64,000 bases of DNA from [Bacillus] enclensis (GCF_001456935.1 NZ_KQ758484.1:124001-188000), one strand, 5' to 3'; positions 42,208 through 51,822 are shown, numbered from the stretch's first letter. Translations and numbers: made by a program. The notes: a model not told the origin generated them from the letters alone.

Positions 42208-42412
42208 ATGAAAACCGGCAAACGGTCCTTGCAGCCGGCCATCACAGACTGTAGAAAGGCTATGGAGAAGGCAGTCGGGGCTAATTGCACCCTTCATCAA
42301 GGGAATAGTGCCTTTCAATTGATTAATTACACCCCATATTTTTTTATTATGCCCTTCGTAAAAATAATTGCGCCCTTCCCGCTGTAAATTATGCCCTTCA
42401 TGTCGAATAATC
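42208..42412 (+). repeat. Array 8 with conserved 5' flank (six units, period 20-21 bp)
   Basis: A flank ATGAAAACCGGCA...GGCTATGGAGAAGGCA precedes units TTGCACC, TAGTGCC, TTACACC, TTATGCC, TTGCGCC, TTATGCC at 21, 21, 20, 21, 21 bp and TGTCGAATAATC (42401-42412). It is a diverged copy of array 7, beyond the 42130 terminator. The 42413-42575 stretch after it holds only a small AAGCCGCC/GGCTT inverted repeat. Confidence 0.88.
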
Positions 42413-42575
42413 TTTATCATAAGAAGAAACCAGTCTCTGCAGCCAGGCATTTGATCAGGAATGATAAGAAAACCAAAATAAAGCCGCCATTTGGCTTACT
42501 TATTCCAATGCGCGTATGCGTCATCTTCAAGGACCAAACCATTGTTTACACGCAGACAAAACGATGCGTATGCTT

Positions 42576-44099
42576 TTAATTAGGTTGATTACCGTTTTCC
42601 CCATCTAATTCAAACGGTGAATATACCCCATCATAATCAACGATCGTCACCATTCCCCTGTCGGCATGATTGTTATCGTGGCAGTGGAACAGCCACTCTC
42701 CCGGGTTCTCCGCCTTGAAATAGATAACGTATTCTTCTCCCGGTTTCACATGGATGAGGTCCTTCACGATTGGCTGGTCGAATTCTTCCCCGTTTTTTGA
42801 GTTGACTTGAAACCGGTGACCATGCAAATGCATAGGATGATTCATCCTGCCTGTATTTTTCAATGTAACCTTCACTATGTCTCCTTCATTTACTTCTATC
42901 GGCGGCGTATCGGGAAAGGTTTTATCATTGATTTGAAATGACATGCCTTCTCCCATATCCATCCCCATGCTTAAGTCCATCGTGTAATTTACATCAGGGG
43001 TAGGTGTTTCTTTGAATATGGTGTTTTCACTTCCATACGATATCCCTTTGGAGACACCTTTTCCGGAAGCCAGCACTGCTTTGTCTTTGGAGGCATTATT
43101 CCCTGATACAATTGGAATCACCATGTCTTCTGCATTTTTTACATTCTGTTCCTGGCCGATGAACATCGTTTCTTCGTTCAGTTTGGTAAACTCTACATCA
43201 AATCGTTCACCCGGTGCAATTTCCAGTACATTGGAGGTATTCCCTTCTGACACAACTTTTTCTCCGTCACTGGCAATTACACGCATGGAACCTTCGGGGA
43301 ACACTAACTTGTGCACCTGGTAACCCGCATTGACGAATCGCAATCTTGCTTTTTCACCTTTTTCCATCTTAAGGGGCTCAATGGCATCAGCTGATTTTCC
43401 ATTCACTGTGAACGTGTCATACATTTGTTTCGTATCCGCTTCCCCGTCACCGGACATCGCACCCTTCATCATTCCCCCCATATTGGATAAATCACGTTTT
43501 TCCTGATCTACTGCCCATTCATCAAGAATGAAAAATTCATCTTTTTCATACTCTTTTTCTTTTTCTTCAATGACCAACGGGCCATACAAGCCTTTATCCA
43601 CCTGTTTTGAGCTTTGTTGATGAGAATGATACCAGTAAGTACCGGCATCATTTGCAATAAACTCATAGGTGAAACTTTCTCCAGGCTGCACCGCATCTTG
43701 AGTCAGTCCGGGAACTCCATCCATCTTGTTCGGCAAGAGGACACCATGCCAGTGAATCGTGACCGGTACATCAAGCTCGTTCTTCAGATTCACTTTTACA
43801 TAATCACCTTCTGTAACCGTGATCGGCTCCCCTGGCACTGTTCCATTATAGGTCCAGGCGTTTACCGATTTCCCATCACTGATTTTCCATTCTTTTTCCT
43901 GGGCGGTTAAATTGAATGTCTTTACATCCCGGTCCCCTTTTTCCTGGGCGCCGACCTCCAATATACTCTTACCACCATTTTTAACTCCCTCAGGTAATGA
44001 CCCGCTTCCGCTTTGGTTCCAAGGGGAATTAAGATAAACCACTACTCCAATGACCAAAAGGATTGCAATTAAAACAGTTCCAATTATTTTCTTATTCAT
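42576..44099 (-). CDS. Multicopper oxidase (cuprous oxidase/laccase-like)
   Basis: A 507-residue exported enzyme with an N-terminal anchor or signal (about residues 5-25) and three cupredoxin domains. Copper ligands appear in IHWHGVLLP, WYHSHQQSS, HPMHLHGHRF and HCHDNNHADRGM (type 1 Met at the end). A Met-rich segment (MDLSMGMDMGEGM) recalls Cu(I)-oxidising CueO-like enzymes. It is encoded 36 bp after a SHOCT membrane protein, probably one operon. Confidence 0.93.
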   Translation of the reverse strand: MNKKIIGTVLIAILLVIGVVVYLNSPWNQSGSGSLPEGVKNGGKSILEVGAQEKGDRDVKTFNLTAQEKEWKISDGKSVNAWTYNGTVPGEPITVTEGDYVKVNLKNELDVPVTIHWHGVLLPNKMDGVPGLTQDAVQPGESFTYEFIANDAGTYWYHSHQQSSKQVDKGLYGPLVIEEKEKEYEKDEFFILDEWAVDQEKRDLSNMGGMMKGAMSGDGEADTKQMYDTFTVNGKSADAIEPLKMEKGEKARLRFVNAGYQVHKLVFPEGSMRVIASDGEKVVSEGNTSNVLEIAPGERFDVEFTKLNEETMFIGQEQNVKNAEDMVIPIVSGNNASKDKAVLASGKGVSKGISYGSENTIFKETPTPDVNYTMDLSMGMDMGEGMSFQINDKTFPDTPPIEVNEGDIVKVTLKNTGRMNHPMHLHGHRFQVNSKNGEEFDQPIVKDLIHVKPGEEYVIYFKAENPGEWLFHCHDNNHADRGMVTIVDYDGVYSPFELDGENGNQPN

Positions 44100-44135
44100 C
44101 GATGAGTCTCCTTACTATTCGCCGATATCAATCCT

Positions 44136-44372
44136 CTATTGATCCAGCTTTCTTTTCAGACGATCATATTCTTCTTCCGTAATATCTCCCTTTGCGAGCC
44201 TCTCTTTTAACACATTCAATGCCTGGTTACTATTTTGATTAGAATGGTGAGACTCATTTTTTGGATTAGACCTCATCATCCAAATGAAAATGGCTATAAT
44301 GGCAATAACAATAAGTACAAACAGAAAACCTGTTCCGAAAAATCCTCCACCCATACCTCCGCCGTTCATCAT
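44136..44372 (-). CDS. Small SHOCT-domain membrane protein
   Basis: A 78-residue protein: a Gly-rich start (MMNGGGMGGGFFGTG), one transmembrane helix (about 14-35), and a SHOCT motif (LKERLAKGDITEEEYDRLKR) at the end. SHOCT proteins often accompany copper and heavy-metal genes; this one precedes a multicopper oxidase. AAAGGAG gives the start. Confidence 0.9.
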   Translation of the reverse strand: MMNGGGMGGGFFGTGFLFVLIVIAIIAIFIWMMRSNPKNESHHSNQNSNQALNVLKERLAKGDITEEEYDRLKRKLDQ

Positions 44373-44432
44373 AAAATCATCTCCTTTGATGGTGTTATTT
44401 ACGCTTTTTCCTCGTTTCAAACAAATACCTCG

Positions 44433-44445
44433 TACCCTATAGGAT
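44433..44445 (-). promoter_or_regulatory. Weak CsoR-like site upstream of the SHOCT-oxidase operon
   Basis: TACCCTATAGGAT resembles a half-strength CsoR copper operator (TACCCNNNNGGGTA), about 60 bp before the start. Only suggestive. Confidence 0.3.
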
Positions 44446-44523
44446 TCTACCCTGAATTTTTGCAGAAAATATGTAGGGGGAGGCAAATTGTGTGGGGAGG
44501 CTTTCCGAGAATGAAAAACACAT

Positions 44524-44561
44524 AAAAGGATACTCCTCAAATAATTGAAGAGTATCCTTTT
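44524..44561. terminator. Bidirectional terminator near the RQC gene
   Basis: AAAAGGATACTC and GAGTATCCTTTT pair around 14 bases, downstream of the RQC-domain gene. Confidence 0.88.
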
Positions 44562-44580
44562 CTTTTGTCATGTATTCTTT

Positions 44581-45342
44581 TTATAAGTACCATCCAGCCC
44601 GACCATCCGACCTTCTGCAATCTTCACACCTCTTTGGCAGTGAGAATCCCTTCTGCTTATAAAACTTCCGCTCTCCGACAGTAAACATGAACCGCTCGCC
44701 GCACTCCCAGCATTTCAATCTTAAGTCCTCAGGCGCCGAACCTTCCAACGCTTCTTTAAGGAGTACCTCCCTTTCTTGTGAAGCTTGTCCGTCAATTCCT
44801 TCCTGCTGCTCCATCGCATGAATCACTTCCTTGATTTCAGCCCGAACCTTTTTATAATCTACTTTCTCCCATGCTTCTAAAAAAGGGAGGAACGCCCGAT
44901 CACCCGATTCCTTGATTTTTTTAAGCATCAAAAGAATCATCCCTCGGTCCCGGTCTTTAAGATAGGTCATGTCCGGTACTGGCTCCCCCTCTTTTACCCA
45001 CTCTCTCCATTCATCGATCAGTTCATCTGCATACTGATCAGATTCAATCTGCCAGCCCCGCTCTGTATACACAATCATCGGGAGTTTTCCGAAATATTCG
45101 ACGTCAAGGAAGTCATGATCGATCATCCAGTCCACTTTCTTCATGATGTCATCAAGTTTCTCCGACTTGAAATACCCGTACATTGGACAGGTATCCAATT
45201 CCAGCTGGAGCACTTTCTTATCTTTTGAACCTTTTAAGATTTTGGAAAGAAGAGACCTTCCTCCCTGTGCAATAATCGAATCTGCGGCCCTTAGGATGGC
45301 CTTTATATCTTTTTGGGATAGCTTTTCTATACGATTGTCCAT
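44581..45342 (-). CDS. RQC-domain protein with C-terminal zinc ribbon
   Basis: A 253-residue protein. Residues about 1-120 look like a RecQ C-terminal winged helix (RQC-minor-1 type): LDTCPMYGYFKSEKLDDIMKKVDWMIDHDFL is the strand-separation motif region. Residues about 215-253 carry two CxxC pairs (KCWECGERF, RCEDCRRSDG) that likely bind zinc. It has no helicase motor. Its start overlaps the stop of a small gene whose product ends in an SSB-like tail. Confidence 0.8.
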   Translation of the reverse strand: MDNRIEKLSQKDIKAILRAADSIIAQGGRSLLSKILKGSKDKKVLQLELDTCPMYGYFKSEKLDDIMKKVDWMIDHDFLDVEYFGKLPMIVYTERGWQIESDQYADELIDEWREWVKEGEPVPDMTYLKDRDRGMILLMLKKIKESGDRAFLPFLEAWEKVDYKKVRAEIKEVIHAMEQQEGIDGQASQEREVLLKEALEGSAPEDLRLKCWECGERFMFTVGERKFYKQKGFSLPKRCEDCRRSDGRAGWYL

Positions 45343-45638
45343 TAAAACGGCAGCTCCTCATCGTTTATAGAGGCGTCAATTTTCTTTCTGTTTACAGACT
45401 TTTCACTACTGTCTATCCGCGCAGTCTTACCTTCAATAATCCGGCCAAACTTCTCTTCATATAATTCACTGATCCAGACCTTCACTGGAGCTTTCCACTT
45501 CTGACTCTTTGAAGGGATATTCTTTATCAAACTCTTCGGTGACATCCCGAGTTCTTTCGCCATTTGAATATCAGCTGAATTTATCCTGCAATGCTTCTTA
45601 GCTTCAGCCCAGACATCAGCATTCTTCTTTTTGGCCAT
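45342..45638 (-). CDS. Small basic protein with an SSB-like acidic C-terminal tip
   Basis: A 98-residue protein: KKKNADVWAEAKKHCRINSA, MAKELGMSPKSLIKNIPSKSQ and WISELYEEKFG form a helical core; the tail ends INDEELPF, close to the DDDLPF tip by which B. subtilis SSB recruits RecQ, RecG and PriA. The TAATG overlap couples it to the RQC gene. No biochemical function is known to me. Confidence 0.75.
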   Translation of the reverse strand: MAKKKNADVWAEAKKHCRINSADIQMAKELGMSPKSLIKNIPSKSQKWKAPVKVWISELYEEKFGRIIEGKTARIDSSEKSVNRKKIDASINDEELPF

Positions 45639-45770
45639 GGTGAATCCTCCTTCCTTGCTGAAAGAACAACCCTCCTGCATCCTGGTTCATTGTTCCCCTC
45701 TATTTTTTATATTTTAACCGTCTTACTTATATGAAAAACTGAGCCCCTAAACACAGTATTGCCGACAGGT

Positions 45771-47432
45771 TTATTTTATCTTCCCTAATTCGCTTAGAAA
45801 AGCCGGCCTTCTTCTATATAGATCCATTAACTCATCTATCAACTCTACTTGTTTCGGCTTGCCTGCAATTCTCTTATAATTTATTAATTTTTGACACACC
45901 TTTTGGTAAGCTTTCCGATTGGAAGAAGAACTTGCAGCATCCCGTATATAACCCTTATAAACTTCATCGACCTTTTCTTTATCATGCTCAATTAATTTAT
46001 GTGCGTATTCTTCAATATATCTGGGATTGCTTTTAACAAATAATAATAATTCTTCCAGGTCATTTTCTTCATCTATCAATTTTAGAAACATACTTCTCGC
46101 CTGCCAGCTTTTGGCTGACTTTAGTTCTTGTTTTAAGTGTCTATAGAAATCCTCTTTATTTTCTGAGGTTAATTCTTTTAAGTCTTCGTAATAGGAAAAA
46201 TCTCCTTGAAACAAAAATTCCTTCGCCAGCATATACTGTTGTTCACGTAATGAAAGGTTCCTATAGGCTAGGTATCTGAACGTTTTCCATTTCGATATTA
46301 ACCCCGGATATTGATGGTCCTTTGCTTCTCCTTCTTTGGCCAACTCAATGACCTCATGATCGTTTTTCTCCAGCAGCAGCTTATTCAATAAATGCTCTCT
46401 AAAAGCTGTATATTGCAAGTGCTCATAAATAAACTCTTCGGCTTCTTCTTGTGTTCCATATTTCTTTGTCAATTCAAGCAATAATTGCAGCATGCTTTCA
46501 ATCTCATAAGGTGAATACCGATCACTTGATCTTTCATCCAACATCGATTCAATTTTGTCAATCAGCCGCTTCCTCAGCGTTATATCATCTACAAGTTCAC
46601 AGCAGATACTCAACAAATCAATTTTGTAATCGTTCCACCCATCTAGAACGTCGTTTTCAACCTGTCCTAATAGCACTCCGAAAATTTCTGACTGGAGAGG
46701 ATCTGTATCATCGATGCCAAAAACGATCTCTTCGATTAATTCAAGGGTTTCGTCAACCAGGGAGCCAATATCTCCGTCAGAATCATCTGCATATTGAAAT
46801 GCACCTATCGCTTCCTCAAATAAAAGAAATGCGATTTCCAGGGCCAAAAGTGTATCTTCAACTTGTCGTGCCTTTTCTGCTACCTCTTCCATTTCTGTGA
46901 CAAATCCTCTAGTAAGACGATACCTGATAAAACCTTCTCTGCCAGTATATTTCCTGATGATAGAATCTATTAATCTGCGGCAGTCTTCAAGGTCCTGCTG
47001 ATCGTCCCCTTTTGAGAATTTAACCAGGAGAGCGTTTTCCAACGCAGGGTCCTGATTCGTTATATCTACGATAATATCAGTCAACTCTTCTTTTGAAAGA
47101 CCTTTTAAAACCATATGAAGGTCTGATTGCCCATCATTTCCCTTGATATCTTCAACATCTTCATTCAACATCTTCGATAATCTAAAATATGCAGCAACCT
47201 CATGTTTACATACAGGTCCAAAATCATAAGGGCAATCACATTTGGAAAAAAGAATCTCACCGTCATCTGCCATCTCAACCAGCACTTCGTAATCATCACT
47301 TCCCTCCACATGAAAAAGAAAAGTGTTTTCGCTCTGTTTAGACGCCTTCGTGACATTGCCATCAATGTAATAGCCATATCCCCTGACTAGAATTGTTTTA
47401 TCTATATACCTCTTGAAATCATGAATATTCAT
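45771..47432 (-). CDS. SWIM zinc-finger protein
   Basis: A 553-residue protein with a SWIM motif near residue 65, CDCPYDFGPVCKH (CxC...CxH), preceded by a beta-rich ISGYDI-like segment. The rest is a long acidic all-helical region of repeat-like pairs. SWIM fingers bind DNA or proteins, often beside SNF2 helicases; no helicase gene is adjacent here. Confidence 0.85.
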   Translation of the reverse strand: MNIHDFKRYIDKTILVRGYGYYIDGNVTKASKQSENTFLFHVEGSDDYEVLVEMADDGEILFSKCDCPYDFGPVCKHEVAAYFRLSKMLNEDVEDIKGNDGQSDLHMVLKGLSKEELTDIIVDITNQDPALENALLVKFSKGDDQQDLEDCRRLIDSIIRKYTGREGFIRYRLTRGFVTEMEEVAEKARQVEDTLLALEIAFLLFEEAIGAFQYADDSDGDIGSLVDETLELIEEIVFGIDDTDPLQSEIFGVLLGQVENDVLDGWNDYKIDLLSICCELVDDITLRKRLIDKIESMLDERSSDRYSPYEIESMLQLLLELTKKYGTQEEAEEFIYEHLQYTAFREHLLNKLLLEKNDHEVIELAKEGEAKDHQYPGLISKWKTFRYLAYRNLSLREQQYMLAKEFLFQGDFSYYEDLKELTSENKEDFYRHLKQELKSAKSWQARSMFLKLIDEENDLEELLLFVKSNPRYIEEYAHKLIEHDKEKVDEVYKGYIRDAASSSSNRKAYQKVCQKLINYKRIAGKPKQVELIDELMDLYRRRPAFLSELGKIK

Positions 47433-47495
47433 TTCAGGTCCACCTTAATGAATTATAATTGAAAGTTTTTCTACTGAAGATGATCATTAAATATT

Positions 47496-47867
47496 TCATT
47501 GTCTCCCACAGCACTTTTTATACTTCGAACCGCTTCCGCATGGACAAGGATCATTCCTCCCAATAGAGGGCCCTTTTTTCACAGGCATTACTACATGATC
47601 ACTTTCCCTTTCTTCAATACCTTCTATGTACTCCGGCAGTAAAGCCATCTTCTTGCAGTAGCGTTTTTCGTTAAATGTTTCTTGGTATTTCATCACAACG
47701 TAAATTTCTTCGGTCAGGACAGTCGCAATCATCTCTTTGGACACCTGTTCTTCAATACCTAAATCCACTAACCTGGCTAAGGTTTTATTCGTGCACTTTG
47801 GATCATCCTGTTTTATTTGATTGTCTACGACTTCTAGATTTGAATTTATAATTAACCATTTCGGCAC
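47496..47867 (-). CDS. SEC-C motif protein
   Basis: A 123-residue protein. The C-terminal SEC-C metal-binding motif is complete: [18 protein letters not shown], binding zinc as in the SecA tail. The rest is a short helical domain. I take the GTG at 47867, 8 bp after AAGGA, because the longer frame to 47954 has an unlikely hydrophobic N-terminus. It lies next to a SWIM-domain gene; function unknown. Confidence 0.82.
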   Translation of the reverse strand: MPKWLIINSNLEVVDNQIKQDDPKCTNKTLARLVDLGIEEQVSKEMIATVLTEEIYVVMKYQETFNEKRYCKKMALLPEYIEGIEERESDHVVMPVKKGPSIGRNDPCPCGSGSKYKKCCGRQ

Positions 47868-48011
47868 TCCCTCATTCCTTGAGCTTATGATTAGTATATA
47901 TAAGATAAATGCTACCATAGCTTTGCTACTGATTGAAGGCAAGGCTTGAAACATGAAAATAGGTCCCTTACCCCCGGCACATTAGAAAAACTGAACCACT
48001 AAAAAACAAAA

Positions 48012-48053
48012 AAGGTGCTTGACCCGCTGATATATACAGGGACCAAACACCTT
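48012..48053 (-). terminator. Terminator of rlmD
   Basis: AAGGTG(T)TTGGTCCC and GGGTCAAGCACCTT pair around 13 bases, then TTTTTTGTTTT on the minus strand. Confidence 0.85.
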
Positions 48054-48072
48054 ATCTTTTACTTTTATTAGT

Positions 48073-49479
48073 TTATTTCAAAACCATCTTCGCCACACAC
48101 TCCACATGCGCCGTCTGCGGAAACATATCCACCGGCTGCAAATACTCAACAGTGTACTGCTTCTTCAAATACTCAATATCCTTTGCCAGCGTAGAAGGAT
48201 TACAGCTCACATACACAAATTTCTTCGGCTTCACTTCCTTGATTGTATCAAGGAACTTCTGGTCGCATCCTGTACGCGGGGGATCGACAACGACTACGTC
48301 CGGTCTCCAGCCTTCTTTTTTCCACTTCGGCATGAGTTCTTCTGCGCTGCCTACGAAGTAATTTGCATGGTCGACTCCGAATCGTTCAGCGTTCTTTTTG
48401 GCGTCGTCGATTCCTTCCTTAATGACATCCATCCCACGGATTTCCTTAGCTCCATCCGCTAACCAAAGTCCGATGGTGCCGACGCCGCAATATGCATCGA
48501 CTACTTTCTCTTCACCAGTCAGAGCCGCTGCTTTTTTCGCTTCGTTATAAAGCTTGGTCGTCTGGATCGGGTTCAGCTGGAAGAATGCACGTGCAGAAAG
48601 TTCATAGGTGAATTCATCAAGGCGTTCTTCGATGCTTTCTTTTCCTGAAAGATGGATCGTTTCGTCCCCAAAAATGATGCCCGTTTTCTTCGGGTTGATG
48701 TTCTGGGCAATCGATACGACTTCCGGCAGGCGTTTCTCGATTTCGGAAATCAATAAATCCTTGCGCGGGATCTTTTTGTCGTTCGTTACCAGTACAACCT
48801 GCACCTGTCCTGTTTCGAATCCGACGCGCGTCACGATCGTTCTCAGGATCGGCTTTTTCTTTTTCTCATCATAGACAGGAATGTTGAAGTCATTGATGAT
48901 GCGTTTGATTTCTGTTGTGACTTTGTTGGTTGCCGAGTGCTGGACGATGCATTCGTCAATGTTGATCAGCTTGTTGGAGTTCATGCTGTAGAGGCCTGCG
49001 AATGCTTTCCCTTTATGGGATTCCACTTGGAACTGGCTCTTGTTGCGGTAGTGCCAAGGGTTGTCCATGCCGATCGTCTGACGTACATCCAGTTCGTCCA
49101 GGTTCAGTTTTGTATGGCGTTCCAGTGACTGCAGAACGATATCGCGCTTTGCTTCGAGCTGACCTTCATACGTGATGTGCTGAAGCTGGCAGCCGCCGCA
49201 TTCTTCATAAACGAGGCAGGGAGCCTTTGTCCGCTGCGGTGACTTCTTTCGGATTTTCTTGATGCGTGCTTCCGTGAATTTCGGGTGCACCTTGGTGACT
49301 TCGACCACCACTTCTTCCCCTGGCAGGGCTCCCGGGACGAAGACGATTTTCCGTTTAAAGAAACCGATGCCCTCGCCGTTGATGCCGATCTTTTTTATCG
49401 TAAGCGGAAACTGCTGTTTCAGCTCGATCTTCACTTCATTATTGTTGCCTTGCCGTTTATTCGTGTATTGCTTTTTCAT
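48073..49479 (-). CDS. rlmD: 23S rRNA (uracil-C5)-methyltransferase, RlmD/RlmCD type
   Basis: A 468-residue SAM-dependent enzyme that makes m5U in 23S rRNA. A TRAM domain (residues about 20-80) is followed by an iron-sulfur motif [17 protein letters not shown] motif [14 protein letters not shown], and the catalytic [11 protein letters not shown] near the C-terminus. The B. subtilis relative handles both U747 and U1939. It follows alkA by 15 bp in one operon. Confidence 0.93.
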   Translation of the reverse strand: MKKQYTNKRQGNNNEVKIELKQQFPLTIKKIGINGEGIGFFKRKIVFVPGALPGEEVVVEVTKVHPKFTEARIKKIRKKSPQRTKAPCLVYEECGGCQLQHITYEGQLEAKRDIVLQSLERHTKLNLDELDVRQTIGMDNPWHYRNKSQFQVESHKGKAFAGLYSMNSNKLINIDECIVQHSATNKVTTEIKRIINDFNIPVYDEKKKKPILRTIVTRVGFETGQVQVVLVTNDKKIPRKDLLISEIEKRLPEVVSIAQNINPKKTGIIFGDETIHLSGKESIEERLDEFTYELSARAFFQLNPIQTTKLYNEAKKAAALTGEEKVVDAYCGVGTIGLWLADGAKEIRGMDVIKEGIDDAKKNAERFGVDHANYFVGSAEELMPKWKKEGWRPDVVVVDPPRTGCDQKFLDTIKEVKPKKFVYVSCNPSTLAKDIEYLKKQYTVEYLQPVDMFPQTAHVECVAKMVLK

Positions 49480-49494
49480 TGGTTCACGTCCGTT

Positions 49495-50364
49495 CTATTC
49501 GATACTTCTCCATAAATACAGGGATGCATAGCTTAAATAAGGATGCCACGGCGAGCTGAATTGTTTAAGCTCTTCCTGGGTGGGTTTCCTGTCCATATTG
49601 TATAAAATTTTGATGGCGTTCTGAATGCCGATATCGGCTGTCGGAAACAGGTTCGGGCGGCCAAGGCCAAATAAAAGATAGCTCTGTGCCGTCCAGGGTC
49701 CGATGCCGCGGATCTTTGTCAGCTCTTTGATGATGGCTTCATCGTTTTTTTCTGGAAGGGTGTCCAGGTTAAGCTCACCGCTTGCCACCTTCTGTCCGAG
49801 TCCGATGACGTATTCTGCTTTTCGCTGTGAAAACTGGAGCTCCCTGAGTTCTTCCACCGTAAGTGCTGCCGTTTTTTCAGGAGATGGATAAAACCACACT
49901 CCGTCCTTCTGCCAGCCGTAAGTCGTGACAAACCTGTGCGTCAGCGTGAAAGCGAACTTCAGGTTGAGCTGCTGGTGGATGATGCTCTTCACGATGCTCG
50001 CGAACGGATCGAATTCTAGGACAATCGGTGTTCCGGCATGTTCTTCGAATATGGGCTTCAGCGCCGTTTGCAGGAAATGCTCATGCACCTCGTGAAGACC
50101 TTTTTCCCACTGAAAAATCTCAGAGATCCGGTTGTGTTTCTCTTCAAGCTGTTCATCATTTTCAAAGGTGATCGTGAACCCGGGCTCCTCGGTAGTTCCG
50201 ACTGCCTGCACGTTGATAACCTCTCCATCTCCATGCGGCAAATAATATGGCACCTTTACACTGCGGTCTTCCTTATCCACTGCATTCAGCGGGTCCAGCG
50301 AAAGCCTGTCCAGCACCCGGTCGAAATTGTACGGGCCTTCAATCCTGACATTCCTCGTTACCAT
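49495..50364 (-). CDS. DNA-3-methyladenine glycosylase II (AlkA-like)
   Basis: A 289-residue base-excision enzyme removing alkylated purines. The helix-hairpin-helix is ELTKIRGIGPWTAQSYLL, followed by the catalytic Asp in NLFPTADIGIQNA. The N-terminal third is an AlkA-N-like domain. The ATG at 50364 lies 9 bp after GGAGGG. It is related to B. subtilis YfjP by context. Confidence 0.9.
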   Translation of the reverse strand: MVTRNVRIEGPYNFDRVLDRLSLDPLNAVDKEDRSVKVPYYLPHGDGEVINVQAVGTTEEPGFTITFENDEQLEEKHNRISEIFQWEKGLHEVHEHFLQTALKPIFEEHAGTPIVLEFDPFASIVKSIIHQQLNLKFAFTLTHRFVTTYGWQKDGVWFYPSPEKTAALTVEELRELQFSQRKAEYVIGLGQKVASGELNLDTLPEKNDEAIIKELTKIRGIGPWTAQSYLLFGLGRPNLFPTADIGIQNAIKILYNMDRKPTQEELKQFSSPWHPYLSYASLYLWRSIE

Positions 50365-50471
50365 CGTCCTCATCCCTCCGCTTCAAAACTCGTATGTGTA
50401 TTATAGCATATGGCGGGTGTAACCTTTAAACGTTGTATACCGTCTTATTTGGTAGTATCAGGTAAAAGGGG

Positions 50472-50918
50472 ATGGTTGGTTTGAAGAAGTGGATGGCGGC
50501 TTGGATGCTGCTTGTGCTGCTGGCTGGGGGTTGTGATGAGCCGGGGGATCCTGGGATGGAAGCGGGGAAACCGGTCGAGGACTATGAACCAAAAGAAACG
50601 GATATCGTGAACACTCATGGTAAAGTAGAGAACCTTGAACGCTTCGAGGAATTTTATGAAAATGTACGAAATGGAAAGGAAGAAAGTATCCGTATTGTTT
50701 TCTATACAGAAGAAGGGGATCCGATCCTGCACGACATCCGTTTCGACGGTAAAGTATTCAAATCGGTAATGGACACAAGAAGAGATAAGTTCGGAGATGG
50801 AAAAGTGCAAAAATTCACCTGTAATAATATCGAATACACCAATGGTGAAATGGCTGACAATGTGTACAGACTTATAGATTGTGGTAATGATCCCGAAGCC
50901 ATTATCCTTTGGTACTGA
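50472..50918 (+). CDS. DUF4362 lipoprotein
   Basis: A 148-residue secreted lipoprotein. A signal with lipobox LLAGGC places the acylated Cys near residue 21; a C-terminal DUF4362 domain includes GKVENLERFEEFYENVRNG and SIRIVFYTEEGDPILHDIRF. Function unknown. The ATG at 50472 is close to AAAGGGG; a TTG four codons later is possible. Confidence 0.85.
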   Translation: MVGLKKWMAAWMLLVLLAGGCDEPGDPGMEAGKPVEDYEPKETDIVNTHGKVENLERFEEFYENVRNGKEESIRIVFYTEEGDPILHDIRFDGKVFKSVMDTRRDKFGDGKVQKFTCNNIEYTNGEMADNVYRLIDCGNDPEAIILWY

Positions 50919-50931
50919 TACTCGTGCATCG

Positions 50932-50969
50932 AGGGACGGGCCTTTAGCAAGCTAAAGGCCCGTCCCTCC
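50932..50969. terminator. Terminator hairpin, GGCCCGTCCCTC family
   Basis: GAGGGACGGGCCTTTAGC and its full complement with a 2-base loop. It reuses the dispersed arm and separates two convergent genes. Confidence 0.9.
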
Positions 50970-51742
50970 TATTTCATCGCCGGATGTTCATCCAGACTTT
51001 TAAATGTGTAACCGCGTTTTTTCAAATCCTGTATCGCTTTTTCCAATGCATCGGCATTGTCCTTGGAAACAGAATGAAGCAGGATGATTGCTCCCGGATG
51101 GATCTGGGTCATGATGTTGTCATAGGAGTATCTCCATCCGCGCTGCTCGTTTGTCTTCCAATCGACGAAGGCAAGTGACCAGAAGACATGCTTGTACCCT
51201 TCTTCCTGTGCGACTTTAAGGGTCCGTTCGCTGAATACGCCGCGTGGCGGGCGCAGGTACTTCATTTCTTTCTGACCGGTGAGCTCTGCGGTCTTCCCCT
51301 TCACTTTTTCAAGTTCTTCGCGGATCCGCTGGTCAGTCGTGGTGGTGAAGTCGGGATGGTGCCAGGAATGATTCCCGATGATATGTCCTTCTTTGACCAT
51401 TCGTTTTACCAGGTCCTCTGCGCTTAAAAGATAGTGGCCGGTAACGAAGAACGTCGCAGGCACTTTTTCTTTTTTAAGGACATCCAGGACTTTTTCCGTG
51501 TAACCATTTTCGTAGCCATTATCAAACGTGAGGTAAATATCCTTTTTATCAGGGGAGCCTTTATAGAAAGCCCCGTACTTTTCCAGCAGTGCATCATAGG
51601 CCGGTCCAGCTTCCGCAGGTACTTCATCGCGGCTTTTCTTGAAGCCCCAGCCAATAGGGTTGTTCGACACGGCCTTGGCATTGGCCGGCAGGATCAGGAT
51701 GAACAGGGACGAAATCAATAGGATTTTCAGTAACTTAGCCAT
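50969..51742 (-). CDS. pdaA: Spore cortex polysaccharide deacetylase PdaA
   Basis: A 257-residue NodB-fold enzyme that deacetylates N-acetylmuramic acid to form muramic delta-lactam in spore cortex. An N-terminal signal (about 1-25) precedes NPIGWGFKKSRDEVPAEAG; catalytic motifs are YLTFDNGYENGYTEKVL and GNHSWHHPDFT, then LRPPRGVFSE and HPGAIILLH. It matches B. subtilis PdaA closely as I recall it. The start at 51742 follows AAGGAAGG. Confidence 0.95.
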   Translation of the reverse strand: MAKLLKILLISSLFILILPANAKAVSNNPIGWGFKKSRDEVPAEAGPAYDALLEKYGAFYKGSPDKKDIYLTFDNGYENGYTEKVLDVLKKEKVPATFFVTGHYLLSAEDLVKRMVKEGHIIGNHSWHHPDFTTTTDQRIREELEKVKGKTAELTGQKEMKYLRPPRGVFSERTLKVAQEEGYKHVFWSLAFVDWKTNEQRGWRYSYDNIMTQIHPGAIILLHSVSKDNADALEKAIQDLKKRGYTFKSLDEHPAMK

Positions 51743-51822
51743 AATAACCTTCCTTCTCATTCATTTTCTTTAGTTTTTGAGAAGTTAGAGGTTTCATGCT
51801 TACTAAAAGTATCCAAATGTTA

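Noticed and set aside
44581-47867. RQC/SWIM/SEC-C cluster as a phage-defence island
   Set aside because: No nuclease, helicase motor, sensor or toxin domain is visible; evidence is too thin.
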